Positions 10,300-19,699 of a DNA stretch of 64,000 bases are shown one piece after another. The translations under genes were made by a program, and so were the position numbers. The DNA is from Candidatus Dechloromonas phosphorivorans (lineage in GTDB: Bacteria > Pseudomonadota > Gammaproteobacteria > Burkholderiales > Rhodocyclaceae). Location of the stretch: NCBI GenBank assembly GCA_016714975.1, contig JADKBR010000019.1:124001-188000 (forward strand), given 5' to 3'. A model generated the notes under the pieces. It ran no database searches, had not been told where the DNA came from, and worked only from the letters and a program-made list of their open reading frames with translations. Every line of letters begins with the position of its first letter. Positions within the stretch are counted from its first letter, which is position 1.

Positions 10300-11898
10300 T
10301 CAAAGCGTTTCGTAACTGATCCGGTCGAAATCGACGCCAGCCTGCCTCACATGCAGCATGCGTGCCTTCCAGGACTTGTCTCCGACAACGATTTCAAGCA
10401 AGCCACTGGCCTTATACAGCCCTGTTGGGATCACGATTGAGCTTTCCTGGCCAATCGCGGCTACTGGTGGCAGCAAGAAGGCCCGAACAAAACGATCCGC
10501 GTGTCCGGGTTGGCCGGTAGCCCGTCGTATCGCGACCGCTTGCGGCAGACCCGGCAAGAGCGCAATGCCTAGTACCACGCCTCCTGAGTACTCCTGCATG
10601 AGCCAAGTCGCCTGCCCGAGGAGAAAATGCTCGCCGTCATGCGGACAAACCGAGAGCAACTGGCCGTGGGCAATCCGTCCTCCGGCATGGCTGCGACTCA
10701 GGCGAAAACCGTTGGCCGAATGGTTGATGACGGTCCATTCATCAGCTGAAAAATCAACATGCTTTCTGATGTTCAGTTGTTGTCCCGGCATGACGCGGTC
10801 ACGGAATGTGAACAACTCGTCAAATTCGCCTCGGGAATAAGCTTTCGCTGAATCCTGCTGGATGAATTCCTCGCCGCCGACAAAGAAGTGGATAGCTTCA
10901 AAACCGACGACGACCCGTGCCGTGCCTTCCGAGGCAAAGCGGCGGAACCGGCGCGGCGATGTTGACTGGGTCCATGGCCGTGACAGGCGCTCAAGAATCT
11001 TGATGACATGCCCCGGGGTCTCCTCACCGAGGCCCAGTTGCGACGGCGTCAGCCGCTGATGAAGCTGTGAAAGCATGTGGCTGAGCTGGAGGCCTAGCCG
11101 GCTGGTGTCAAGCAGGCGCGCATCGGAACCTATCTTTTCGGTGGCGCCGGTTGGATGAAGCGGCAGATCCTTCCGCAACTCGACCAGGTAGGGAGGCACT
11201 TCGTATTCGTCATTGACCGGATGCAGTGCAACCAGCGGAGCCCACATAATGGCCCAGCGGTGGATAAGACTGAGATCGCGGACACTGTTGCTGTAAGGAC
11301 TGGCAACATCGATCAGCAGCAGGGTGACATAGGCTGCCGTGCAGTGCGTTGCCTGCAGATCGTTCTCCAGCGAATCTTGGACAGGATAGAAAGTGACCCC
11401 CAACTGCTCGGCAGTTTCGTAATGGCCGTGAAGTTCTTGCCAGATACCGGCTGGCACTTCGCGCCGTGCGCGGAAGTGTTCCACAATGATCAAGCCGGTA
11501 TAGTAAAGGCGGCGATGCAGGACCAGTGCCGCGAGAGTGGAATAGTGGGGATCGTCAGGGGGCGGCTTGTGCAGGCGCATGCACATGGAATAGGCCGCGG
11601 CCATGTGCCGCCAGGCAGAAATTACCCGCTCGAAACTATCCTCCTGCTCATCGGTGAGAAGCAGTGGTTTGTTATGGTAGCGCCGGGCAATCTCTTCCTC
11701 GGTGAAGCTGAGTGGAGCCCTTGTTTGTTCGAGTAGCGACAGCAGAACATCGGGGGCGGGCGGATTTTCGGTCAGCGCCTCAAGGAATGCCATCAGCCGC
11801 TGATCGGCAAGCAACGGGTTGGCCAGCGGCACCTGCGACAGGTAAAGCGACCCGGCTTGAAGATCGGGGATCGAGAGTGGGGGCAATGGCATGGTCAC
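10300..11898 (-). CDS. PilZ-like protein with a large uncharacterised N-terminal domain
   Basis: The protein has 532 residues. The N-terminal about 350 residues are mainly helical and match nothing I can name. The C-terminal part contains WTVINHSANGFRLSR (about residue 390), which fits the N-x-S-x-x-G half of a PilZ c-di-GMP-binding motif; the R-x-x-x-R half is not clear. No signal peptide or membrane segment is visible. A GTG start at 11898 has AAGG nine bases upstream; ATG 11892 is an alternative. It lies five bases after the HIT gene. A c-di-GMP link is a tentative inference. Confidence 0.6.
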   Translation of the reverse strand: MTMPLPPLSIPDLQAGSLYLSQVPLANPLLADQRLMAFLEALTENPPAPDVLLSLLEQTRAPLSFTEEEIARRYHNKPLLLTDEQEDSFERVISAWRHMAAAYSMCMRLHKPPPDDPHYSTLAALVLHRRLYYTGLIIVEHFRARREVPAGIWQELHGHYETAEQLGVTFYPVQDSLENDLQATHCTAAYVTLLLIDVASPYSNSVRDLSLIHRWAIMWAPLVALHPVNDEYEVPPYLVELRKDLPLHPTGATEKIGSDARLLDTSRLGLQLSHMLSQLHQRLTPSQLGLGEETPGHVIKILERLSRPWTQSTSPRRFRRFASEGTARVVVGFEAIHFFVGGEEFIQQDSAKAYSRGEFDELFTFRDRVMPGQQLNIRKHVDFSADEWTVINHSANGFRLSRSHAGGRIAHGQLLSVCPHDGEHFLLGQATWLMQEYSGGVVLGIALLPGLPQAVAIRRATGQPGHADRFVRAFLLPPVAAIGQESSIVIPTGLYKASGLLEIVVGDKSWKARMLHVRQAGVDFDRISYETL

Positions 11899-11903
11899 GA
11901 TTT

Positions 11904-12338
11904 TCAGCCTTGATGTTCGTCAGGGTGAAGTTGCTTGCCCAGTGCCTGGCGCAAGGTGTCTGCGCTTACGGCAGGGTGGGGCCGAGGAGCATCACGCTGG
12001 ACGCTACCCCAGATCGGCTCCGGGAAATGGCGATCATCATGCCAGCGCGGGATGACGTGCCAATGCAGATGCGGCGTCAGGTTGCCCAGGCTGGCGAGAT
12101 TCATCTTGTCGGGAGTGAACAGGGAACGGACGACAGTCTCGACTGCGAAAACGACGTTCATCAGCGACTGGCGCTGGGCCGGTTCGAGATCGGACATCTC
12201 GCGCACATGGGCGGTCCAGACAACCCGGCAAAAGCCCGGGTAGCTGGGGTCGTCGACAAGCACGACACGACAGGTCGGGGATGCCCAGAGGACCGTCCCA
12301 CCCGCCGTGGTGCACAATTCGCAGATCTTGCCGGTCAT
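11904..12338 (-). CDS. HIT family hydrolase
   Basis: The 144-residue protein carries the histidine triad HLHWHVIPRW near residue 90, the active site of nucleotide hydrolases and transferases that act on nucleoside phosphoramidates or dinucleotides. The N-terminal CELC pair could bind zinc, as in some HIT proteins. I use ATG 12338 (MTGKICELC), because the residues upstream in the open frame do not look like protein. The gene is followed at a five-base gap by the PilZ-like gene. Confidence 0.9.
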   Translation of the reverse strand: MTGKICELCTTAGGTVLWASPTCRVVLVDDPSYPGFCRVVWTAHVREMSDLEPAQRQSLMNVVFAVETVVRSLFTPDKMNLASLGNLTPHLHWHVIPRWHDDRHFPEPIWGSVQRDAPRPHPAVSADTLRQALGKQLHPDEHQG

Positions 12339-12453
12339 CCCTGCACCCAGAATGTCGCAATATTGCAAGGATTGCACCTGCAAAAAAATACTGCAAGTCA
12401 TTCCTTCGCTGCACACCATGCAGTCGCGGTCGACCCTGACAAATGACCGAAAA

Positions 12454-15400
12454 TCAGAGCAATACGCGCTCGATGCCGCCGTTGTTGGCACGGTCGACGT
12501 ACCGCGACGCCCAATCTTCACCCAGCAGATGCTTCGCCACCTCGACGACGATGTAATCGGCCCTGGTATCGGCATCGTCATCGAAGCGAGAGAGGCCCTG
12601 CAGGCAGGCCGGGCAAGAGGTCAGTATCTTGACCTTGCCGGTGAAACCATCGGCGCGCAGGCTGGCTGCGCCCATCTCGATTTCTTCCTGCTTGCGGAAT
12701 TTCACCTGGGTCGCGACATCCGGGCGCGAATAGGCGAAAGAGCCGGCATCGCCGCAACAGCGGTCGGTCAGCGGTACGTTCTGGCCCATCAGGGTGCTGG
12801 TCACCTGGAGGGGCGCGTAGGCCTTCATCGGCGTGTGGCACGGGTCATGGTACATGTAGCGGGTGCCCGCGATACCTTCCAGCTTGACGCCTTTCTCCAT
12901 CAGATATTCATGAATGTCGAGCAGCCGGCAGCCGGGGAAGATCTTGTCGAACTGGTATTTCAGTAACTGGTCCATGCAGGTGCCGCAGGAGACGATCACC
13001 GTCTTGATGTCGAGGTAATTCAGCGTATTGGCGACGCGGTGGAAGAGCACGCGGTTGTCGGTCGTGATCTTCTGACCCTTGTCTTCCTCGCCGGCGGCAG
13101 TCTGCGGATAGCCGCAGCACAGGTAGCCCGGCGGCAGCACGGTGGTCGTGCCGATCTCGTAGAGCATGGCTTGGGTAGCGAGGCCGACCTGCGAGAACAG
13201 GCGCTCCGAACCGCAGCCGGGGAAATAGAAGACGGATTCGGAATTTTCGTCCGTCTTCTGCGGATTGCGGATCACCGGAATGACCTTGTCGTCCTCGATA
13301 TCCAGCAGGGCGCGCGCGGTGCGTTTCGGCAGGTTGCCGGGCATCGGGCGGTTGAGGAAGTGGATGACCTGCGTCTTGATCGTCGGCGCGCCGAGCGTCG
13401 CCGGCGGGTGGGCGCGGGTGTCGCGAATCAGACCGATGGTCTTGGCCAACTTGTGGGCGAGGCGCTGTGCCTTGAAGCCGAAGTCCATCATCACGGCGCG
13501 CATCAGCTTGATCGTCGCCGGATCCTTGACGGTCAGGAAAGCCATCGCCGTCGCCGTGCCGGGGCTGAAACGCTTCTTGTCCTGCTTCCTGAGGAAATTG
13601 CGCATGGCGACCGAAACATCGCCGAAATCGATGTCAACCGGGCAGGGCTTCAGGCATCGGTGACAGACCGTGCAGTGGTCCGCGACATCGTTGAATTCGT
13701 CGAAGTGTTTCAGCGAAATGCCGCGCCGGGTCTGCTCTTCGTACAGGAAGGCCTCGACCAGGAGCGAAGTCGCGAGAATCTTGTTGCGCGGGGAGTAGAG
13801 CAGGTTGGCGCGCGGCACGTGTGTCGAGCAGACCGGCTTGCACTTGCCGCAACGCAGGCAGTCCTTGATCATGTCGGAAATCTTGCCGATCTCGGACTGC
13901 TCCATGATCAGCGATTCAGTGCCCAGCAGGCTGAATGAAGGGGTGTAGGCGTTGCCCATGCCGCCACCGGGCATCAGCTTGCCCTTGTTGAAGCGGTCGT
14001 TCGGGTCGACCTTCTGCTTATAGGCCCGGAAGGGGCCGATTTCTTCCTCGGTAAGGAATTCCAGCTTGGTGATGCCGATGCCGTGCTCGCCGGAAATGAC
14101 GCCGTCGAGCGAACGGGCGAGGTGCATGATGCGCTCGACCGCATGGTGGGCGGTCTGCAGCATCTCGTAATTGTCGGAATTGACCGGGATGTTGGTATGC
14201 ACGTTGCCGTCGCCGGCGTGCATGTGCAGCGCCACGAAGACGCGGCCGCGCAGGACTTCCTTGTGGATGGCCTCGATGCGCTCGACGATCGGGCGATAGA
14301 CGCCGCCGTCGAAAATCTTGCTCAGCCGGGCGTGCAATTCCTGCTTCCAAGACACGCGCACCGAATAATCCTGCAGACGATGGAACAGCCGAGGATGCTC
14401 GGCGCGGTTGGTCAGTTCGCCGGCCCGCACGCCATACGTTGCGAAATGCGACTCGGCTTCGGCCAGCGGCAGATCCAGGTTGCCGAGCAGCCATTCCCAG
14501 CGCCTGCGAACCACTGCGACAAAGTCGAGCGCTGCCTGACGGCGGTCACCGATGAGCAGGTCAGTATCGAGAGTGGTATCGCCGCGATGCAGCGGCAGGT
14601 CGCCCTTGAGGAACTGGCTCAACGTATCGCACAGTGCCAGTTTGTTCTGGGTGGACAACTCGATGTTGATGCGCTCGATGCCGTCGCAGTAATCGCCCAT
14701 GCGCGGCAACGGAATCACCACGTCCTCGTTGACCTTGAACGCGTTGGTGTGCCGCGAGATGGCGGCAGTACGCGAACGGTCGAGCCAGAATTTCTTGCGC
14801 GTTTCGGCGTCGACCGCGATGAAGCCCTCGGCGGCGCGCAGATTGCACATGCGCACTACTGCCGAGGCGGCCGCCATCACCGCATTCTCGTCGTGGCCGA
14901 CGAGATCGCCGATCAGCACCATCTTCGGCCGGCCGTGGCGCTTGGCCTTGGTCGCGTAGCCCACGGCCTTCACATAGCGTTCGTCGAGGTGCTCGAGGCC
15001 GGCAAGTTGGACGCCAGCGGCATGCCCGGCGCCGCCGGGCTTGAAATAGTCAGTAATCTCGACGATGGCCGGCACTGCTTCGCGCACCTGGCCGAAAAAT
15101 TCGAGACAGACGGTGCGCGCCACCGGCGGCATCCTGTGCAGCACCCAACGCGCCGCGACGATGATACCGTCGGTGCCCTCCTTCTGGACGCCCGGCAAGC
15201 CGCCGAGAAACTTGTCCGTGACATCCTTGCCCAGGCCGGTCTTGCGGCACGATGCGCCCCGCATGGTGAGTACTTCCTCGCCGAGCAGCTTGCGGCCACT
15301 CGGGTCGAAGCGCTTGAGGTGAAATTCGACCTTTTCCTGCTCGTGAATCTTGCCGCAGTTGTGATTGACACGCTCGACTTCAAGCCAGTTGCCGTCCGGA

Positions 15401-16329
15401 TCGACCATCTTCCACCAGGCCAGATTGTCGAGCGCGGTGCCCCACAGCACGGCCTTCTTGCCGCCGGCGTTCATCGCAATGTTGCCGCCGATGCACGAGG
15501 CGCTGGCCGAAGTCGGGTCGACCGCGAAGACGCGGCCGGCCAACGCGGCGGCTTCCGAGACGCGCTCGGTGACGACACCGGCCCCGGTGCGGATGGTGGA
15601 GTAGGGCGTTTCATGACCGGCCAGCACCGTGTCTTCCACCGGTCCGATGTCGATCAGCTTCTCGGTATTGATCACCGCCGAGTAGGGCGTCAGCGGAACC
15701 GCGCCGCCGGTGTAGCCGGTGCCGCCACCACGCGGGATGATGGTCAGGCCGGCTTCGATGCAGCCGCGTACGAGGTAGGCGATTTCTTCCTCGGTGTCCG
15801 GGCTGAGGACAACGAAGGGATATTCGACGCGCCAGTCGGTGGCGTCGGTGACGTGCGAAACCCGAGCCAGTCCGTCGAAGGCGATGTTGTCCTTGCGCGT
15901 GTGCTTGCCGATGATTTTCAGCACCTTGCGCCGCAAGTCGATCGTCGTTCCGAAGTGCTCGGAAAAGCGGCTGACCGCCACTTGCGCCGCATCGACCAGA
16001 CGCTTGACCTTGGCCGAGCGCTCGCGATCCTCGTCTACGGCCGCCTGGCGGCGCTTCTCGACTTCGCTCAGACGATGACGCAGCGCGCTGACCAGTGCTT
16101 CACGCCGATCACGGTTATCGAGCAGGTCATCTTCCAGATAGGGGTTGCGTTGCACCACCCAAATGTCGCCGAGCACCTCGTAAAGCATGCGCGCCGAGCG
16201 ACCGGTCACGCGCTCGCTGCGCAGCTCGTCGAGCACCGCCCAGTTCTCGGCGCCGAGCAGACGGATGACGATCTCACGGTCGGAGAACGACGTATAGTTG
16301 TACGGGATTTCGCGCAGGCGGGCAGTCAT
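12454..16329 (-). CDS. DUF3683 FAD-linked oxidase / 4Fe-4S / CCG-domain oxidoreductase
   Basis: A 1291-residue single chain. In order: an N-terminal DUF3683-type region (about 1-140), an FAD-binding PCMH domain with PRGGGTGYTGGAVPL (about 200), an FAD-oxidase C-terminal domain with HMHAGDGNVHTN and SGEHGIGITK, two ferredoxin-like clusters (CLRCGKCKPVC near 825 and CTVCHRCLKPCPV near 890), and cysteine-rich CCG motifs (CCGYPQ, CGTCMDQL, CCGDAGSF) like those of glycolate oxidase GlcF and LutA. It probably oxidises a 2-hydroxy acid and passes electrons to the quinone pool. The substrate is unknown; D-lactate, glycolate or 2-hydroxyglutarate are possible. Confidence 0.9.
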   Translation of the reverse strand: MTARLREIPYNYTSFSDREIVIRLLGAENWAVLDELRSERVTGRSARMLYEVLGDIWVVQRNPYLEDDLLDNRDRREALVSALRHRLSEVEKRRQAAVDEDRERSAKVKRLVDAAQVAVSRFSEHFGTTIDLRRKVLKIIGKHTRKDNIAFDGLARVSHVTDATDWRVEYPFVVLSPDTEEEIAYLVRGCIEAGLTIIPRGGGTGYTGGAVPLTPYSAVINTEKLIDIGPVEDTVLAGHETPYSTIRTGAGVVTERVSEAAALAGRVFAVDPTSASASCIGGNIAMNAGGKKAVLWGTALDNLAWWKMVDPDGNWLEVERVNHNCGKIHEQEKVEFHLKRFDPSGRKLLGEEVLTMRGASCRKTGLGKDVTDKFLGGLPGVQKEGTDGIIVAARWVLHRMPPVARTVCLEFFGQVREAVPAIVEITDYFKPGGAGHAAGVQLAGLEHLDERYVKAVGYATKAKRHGRPKMVLIGDLVGHDENAVMAAASAVVRMCNLRAAEGFIAVDAETRKKFWLDRSRTAAISRHTNAFKVNEDVVIPLPRMGDYCDGIERINIELSTQNKLALCDTLSQFLKGDLPLHRGDTTLDTDLLIGDRRQAALDFVAVVRRRWEWLLGNLDLPLAEAESHFATYGVRAGELTNRAEHPRLFHRLQDYSVRVSWKQELHARLSKIFDGGVYRPIVERIEAIHKEVLRGRVFVALHMHAGDGNVHTNIPVNSDNYEMLQTAHHAVERIMHLARSLDGVISGEHGIGITKLEFLTEEEIGPFRAYKQKVDPNDRFNKGKLMPGGGMGNAYTPSFSLLGTESLIMEQSEIGKISDMIKDCLRCGKCKPVCSTHVPRANLLYSPRNKILATSLLVEAFLYEEQTRRGISLKHFDEFNDVADHCTVCHRCLKPCPVDIDFGDVSVAMRNFLRKQDKKRFSPGTATAMAFLTVKDPATIKLMRAVMMDFGFKAQRLAHKLAKTIGLIRDTRAHPPATLGAPTIKTQVIHFLNRPMPGNLPKRTARALLDIEDDKVIPVIRNPQKTDENSESVFYFPGCGSERLFSQVGLATQAMLYEIGTTTVLPPGYLCCGYPQTAAGEEDKGQKITTDNRVLFHRVANTLNYLDIKTVIVSCGTCMDQLLKYQFDKIFPGCRLLDIHEYLMEKGVKLEGIAGTRYMYHDPCHTPMKAYAPLQVTSTLMGQNVPLTDRCCGDAGSFAYSRPDVATQVKFRKQEEIEMGAASLRADGFTGKVKILTSCPACLQGLSRFDDDADTRADYIVVEVAKHLLGEDWASRYVDRANNGGIERVLL

Positions 16330-16417
16330 CGGTGTAGCCAGAATCCATCAAAGGGCAAATTTTAGCGTATTGCAGCGCAACATGCCGTTGAGGTAGACCA
16401 GCAACGCGGTCCCGCGT

Positions 16418-16843
16418 TCAGTTGATCAGGGCGGTCTGGCCGACCAGCCAGTAGCGGGCGAATTTTCCCGCCGCCATAAACAGGCAGCACGGCAGCCAAT
16501 GCAGCCGGAGCCAGCCGGCACCGAGGCACAGCGCGTCGCCGATCAGCGGCAGCCAGGAGAGCAGCAGGGCAGGGCTGCCCCAGCGTTCCAGGCTTTCCTT
16601 GTGGGGCAGGGTGGCGAGCCGCTGCCAGCGGGGCAGAAAACGACCGCACCACCACGAGGTCATGCCGCCGGCTGTGTTGCCGACCGTCGCCAGCGTCAGA
16701 GCGGGCCACAGTTCGCCGGGATGCAGTTGCAGGAAACCCCAGAGCAGGGGCTCGGAACTGACGGGCAGCACGGTCGATGCCAGAAAACTGGCCAAAAACA
16801 GACCGCCAAGCCCCGCTTCCGCCGTGACGTTTAGCCACTCCAC
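16418..16843 (-). CDS. YqaA-like (SNARE/DedA-related) membrane protein
   Basis: The 141-residue integral membrane protein resembles YqaA, a short member of the VTT/DedA group (FLASFLASTVLPVSSEPLLWG, GNTAGGMTSWWCGRFLP). The start is GTG 16843, with AGGGGGAT upstream; longer in-frame starts run into the divergent ilvA gene. DedA relatives act in membrane lipid transport and envelope stability; YqaA itself is uncharacterised. It stands alone between the FAD/Fe-S gene and ilvA. Confidence 0.8.
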   Translation of the reverse strand: MEWLNVTAEAGLGGLFLASFLASTVLPVSSEPLLWGFLQLHPGELWPALTLATVGNTAGGMTSWWCGRFLPRWQRLATLPHKESLERWGSPALLLSWLPLIGDALCLGAGWLRLHWLPCCLFMAAGKFARYWLVGQTALIN

Positions 16844-16879
16844 CCGTAGAATCCCCCTTTTGTCTTGATGAGTTGCGCC

Positions 16880-18412
16880 ATGCACCCGGATTATCTCGAA
16901 AAAGTTCTGAATGCACAGGTTTACGACGTCGCCAGCGAAACGCCGCTTGAGTTGGCCGCCAACCTTTCAGCCCGGGTCGGCAACCGGATTTTGCTCAAGC
17001 GTGAAGATTTGCAGCCGGTGTTCTCGTTCAAGCTGCGCGGCGCCTACAACAAGATCGCCAGTCTCTCCCCGGAAAAGCTGAAGCGCGGCGTCATCTGCGC
17101 CTCGGCCGGCAACCACGCCCAGGGCGTCGCGCTGTCGGCGGCCAAGGTCGGCTGCCGGGCGGTGATCGTCATGCCGACGTCGACGCCCGGCATCAAGGTC
17201 GAGGCGGTCAAACGGCGTGGCGGCGAGGTCGTCCTGTTCGGCGATTCCTACGACGACTCCTATGCCCACGCGCTGGTGCTGGAGAAATCCGAGAAGCTGA
17301 CCTTCGTCCATCCCTTCGACGATCCGGAAGTGATCGCCGGCCAGGGCACCATCGGCATGGAAATCCTGCGCCAGCATTCGCGCCACAACGGGCCGATCCA
17401 CGCCATCTTCTGCTGCGTCGGCGGCGGCGGGCTGATCTCCGGCATTGCCGCTTACGTCAAGCGCCTGCGCCCGGAAATCAGGATCATCGGCGTCGAGGCC
17501 AGCGATGCCGACGCGATGAGCCAGTCGCTGGCCAAGGGGCACCGCGTGCGGCTCAATCAGGTCGGGCTGTTCGCCGACGGCGCTGCGGTCAAGATCGTCG
17601 GCGAGGAAACCTTCCGGCTGTGCCGGGAATATGTCGACGAAATGTTGCAGGTCGACACCGATGCCATCTGCGCGGCGATCAAGGACGTTTTCGAAGACAC
17701 CCGCTCGATTCTCGAGCCGGCCGGCGCCCTGGCAGTCGCCGGCGCCAAGGAATACGTCCGCCAGCACAAGCTGAAGGACAAGAACCTGGTTGCCATCTCG
17801 TCCGGCGCCAACATGAACTTCGACCGCCTGCGCTTCGTCGCCGAGCGCGCCGAGGTCGGCGAGCGACGCGAAGCCGTGCTGGCGGTGACCCTGCCCGAGA
17901 AGCCTGGCGCCTACAAGAAATTCCTCGGCCTGATCGGCCAGCGCAACGTCACCGAGTTCAACTATCGCTACCACACGGCGAAAGAGGCGCACGTCTTTGT
18001 CGGTATCCAGACCGTCGACCGCCAGGAATCGCTCAAACTGGTCAAGACCCTGCAGAAGCACGGCTATCCGACCCTCGACCTGACCGACGACGAAATGGCG
18101 AAGAACCACGTTCGCCACATGGTTGGCGGCCATGCGCCGCAGGTCTGCGAAGAGGGTATGAGTGAACTGCTTTACCGCTTCGAATTTCCCGAGCGTCCGG
18201 GCGCGCTGATGCATTTCCTGACCCGCATGAGCGCTGACTGGAACATCAGCCTGTTCCACTATCGCAACCACGGCGCCGACTACGGTCGCGTGCTGGTCGG
18301 CATGCAGGTGCCGCCCGGCGAAATGGGGCAGTTCCGAGAATTCCTCAAAAATCTCGGCTACGCCCACTGGGACGAGAGCAGGAATCCTGCTTACAAGCTC
18401 TTCCTCGGCTAA
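16880..18412 (+). CDS. ilvA: Threonine ammonia-lyase, biosynthetic
   Basis: This PLP enzyme deaminates L-threonine to 2-oxobutanoate, the first step of isoleucine synthesis. With the start at ATG 16880 it has 510 residues; ATG 16868 is in frame and possible. The PLP lysine is Lys51 in SFKLRGAYNK, and the glycine-rich CCVGGGGLISG loop binds the cofactor phosphate. Two ACT-like regulatory modules follow (about 325-410 and 425-505), as in isoleucine-inhibited enzymes. azlCD, a branched-chain amino acid exporter, lies directly downstream on the other strand. Confidence 0.96.
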   Translation: MHPDYLEKVLNAQVYDVASETPLELAANLSARVGNRILLKREDLQPVFSFKLRGAYNKIASLSPEKLKRGVICASAGNHAQGVALSAAKVGCRAVIVMPTSTPGIKVEAVKRRGGEVVLFGDSYDDSYAHALVLEKSEKLTFVHPFDDPEVIAGQGTIGMEILRQHSRHNGPIHAIFCCVGGGGLISGIAAYVKRLRPEIRIIGVEASDADAMSQSLAKGHRVRLNQVGLFADGAAVKIVGEETFRLCREYVDEMLQVDTDAICAAIKDVFEDTRSILEPAGALAVAGAKEYVRQHKLKDKNLVAISSGANMNFDRLRFVAERAEVGERREAVLAVTLPEKPGAYKKFLGLIGQRNVTEFNYRYHTAKEAHVFVGIQTVDRQESLKLVKTLQKHGYPTLDLTDDEMAKNHVRHMVGGHAPQVCEEGMSELLYRFEFPERPGALMHFLTRMSADWNISLFHYRNHGADYGRVLVGMQVPPGEMGQFREFLKNLGYAHWDESRNPAYKLFLG

Positions 18413-18421
18413 GACATCCCA

Positions 18422-18448
18422 TCCGGTTGGCTACCGCTGCCAACCGGA
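18422..18448. terminator. Hairpin between ilvA and azlD
   Basis: A perfect 10-bp inverted repeat (TCCGGTTGGC at 18422-18431, GCCAACCGGA at 18439-18448) with a 7-base loop lies between two convergent genes. The T-run after it is short (TCTTT), so it is a weak intrinsic terminator at best. It could serve both strands. Confidence 0.55.
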
Positions 18449-18483
18449 AGTCTTTCCCAAAAATCGAAGAGTCACTGCGCGCC

Positions 18484-18810
18484 TCATCCCAACCCGGCCT
18501 GAATCGCCCACAGCGCCAGCATGCCGGCGGCAATTGTCGCCAGCACGCTGCGCGTCAGGCGGGCGACGAGCAGCGCCACCAATGCGGCCCACAGCCGAGG
18601 ATTCTCCGACGACAGGCTGATGCTGCCGCCCACGGCAGCAATCTCCGGAGCAATCAGCGCCCCGAGAATGGCTGGCGGAACGTAGCCCAGCACCGCCGTG
18701 ATCCGCGGATCGTCCGGCAGATGGTGGCCAAAGGCAATGAACGACAGCCGGATCAGGAAAGTCACCAACCCGCAGGCCGCCATGGTCAGCAACAATGTGC
18801 CCGTGCTCAT
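18484..18810 (-). CDS. azlD: AzlD family branched-chain amino acid export subunit
   Basis: The small partner of AzlC in export of branched-chain amino acids. The 108 residues form about four hydrophobic segments, with the typical FLIRLSFIAFG and LGYVPPAILGALIAPE motifs. Its ATG overlaps the azlC stop (ATGA), showing translational coupling. The gene converges on ilvA, which suggests a role in exporting excess isoleucine-pathway products, although that is inferred from position. Confidence 0.9.
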   Translation of the reverse strand: MSTGTLLLTMAACGLVTFLIRLSFIAFGHHLPDDPRITAVLGYVPPAILGALIAPEIAAVGGSISLSSENPRLWAALVALLVARLTRSVLATIAAGMLALWAIQAGLG

Positions 18811-19535
18811 CCCTGTTTCCTGTCGAATCGCGACAGCCACAAACCGAAGGCGATGCCGACCGCCGCCGCCACCAGCAATCCGAGCTTGTGCGGCAAGGCC
18901 AGTGCCGGCAAAACCACCAGCGCCGCCGCCAGTGCCGCCCATGTATCGCTGCGCCGATGTACCGAGAGCACGAGCAAGGCGATGAAGGTCAGGGCAATCG
19001 AAAAATCCAGCGACCAGCCTGGCGGAATCGCAGCCCCGAGCAGTACCCCGGCCAGCGTCGACACCTGCCAGCCGGACCACAGCGTGAAACCCGTGCCGAA
19101 CAGAAAATAGTGGCGCTGCGCCGTCACTGGCCCGTCCCGCAAGCGCGGCACGGCTGCGGCAAACGCTTCGTCGGTCAGCAGGTAGGCCAGCAACAACTTC
19201 CAGCGCCAGGGCAGGGCGCGCAGGTAATCGGCCACCGCCGCGCTGTAGAGCAGATGGCGGAGATTGACCACGCCCACCGTCGTCGTCAGCACGGCCGGCG
19301 GCGTACCGGCGCCCCACAACTGCGCAAACACCACCTGCGACGAACCGCCGAAAATCAGCGACGAACTCAACACCACCGCCCAGCCTGGCATTCCCGCGGC
19401 CAGCCCGAGCACGCCGAAGATCATGCCGAAAGGCACGACACCGAGGAGCAGCGGCAATTCGGCGCGCACACCGGCGAAAAACTCGGCGCGGGAGGAGGAA
19501 GCTTTCATTTGTCTGGTCATGGCAGCGGGCCACAT
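18807..19535 (-). CDS. azlC: AzlC family branched-chain amino acid exporter
   Basis: The large membrane subunit of the AzlCD exporter. The 242 residues contain the family motifs LLLGVVPFGMIFGVLGLAAG and LIFGGSSQVVFAQL, followed by several transmembrane segments. ATG 19535 has a GGGGAC-like sequence upstream; ATG 19520 or 19508 are also possible, and the domain would be complete with any of them. Codon and base use match the neighbouring core genes. Confidence 0.92.
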   Translation of the reverse strand: MWPAAMTRQMKASSSRAEFFAGVRAELPLLLGVVPFGMIFGVLGLAAGMPGWAVVLSSSLIFGGSSQVVFAQLWGAGTPPAVLTTTVGVVNLRHLLYSAAVADYLRALPWRWKLLLAYLLTDEAFAAAVPRLRDGPVTAQRHYFLFGTGFTLWSGWQVSTLAGVLLGAAIPPGWSLDFSIALTFIALLVLSVHRRSDTWAALAAALVVLPALALPHKLGLLVAAAVGIAFGLWLSRFDRKQG

Positions 19536-19699
19536 GCTAGCCCAGTCCCCGCCTCACCCACCACTTTTCAATATCGAGCAAATTTTCTGCTGGACCCCGG
19601 GGCCTGCTTTTGCCTTCATGGTCGGGGAAAGTTGGCTGCTGCCATTCCCCAATCCCGATGGCATCGTTACACTGCGTCTTTCCCAATGCCGCCGCAGCC

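Noticed and set aside
14083..16365. 760-codon open frame on the plus strand opposite the DUF3683 oxidoreductase
   Set aside because: It is antisense to a gene with unmistakable FAD and Fe-S motifs. Long antisense frames are expected in GC-rich DNA; the translation has no known motif.
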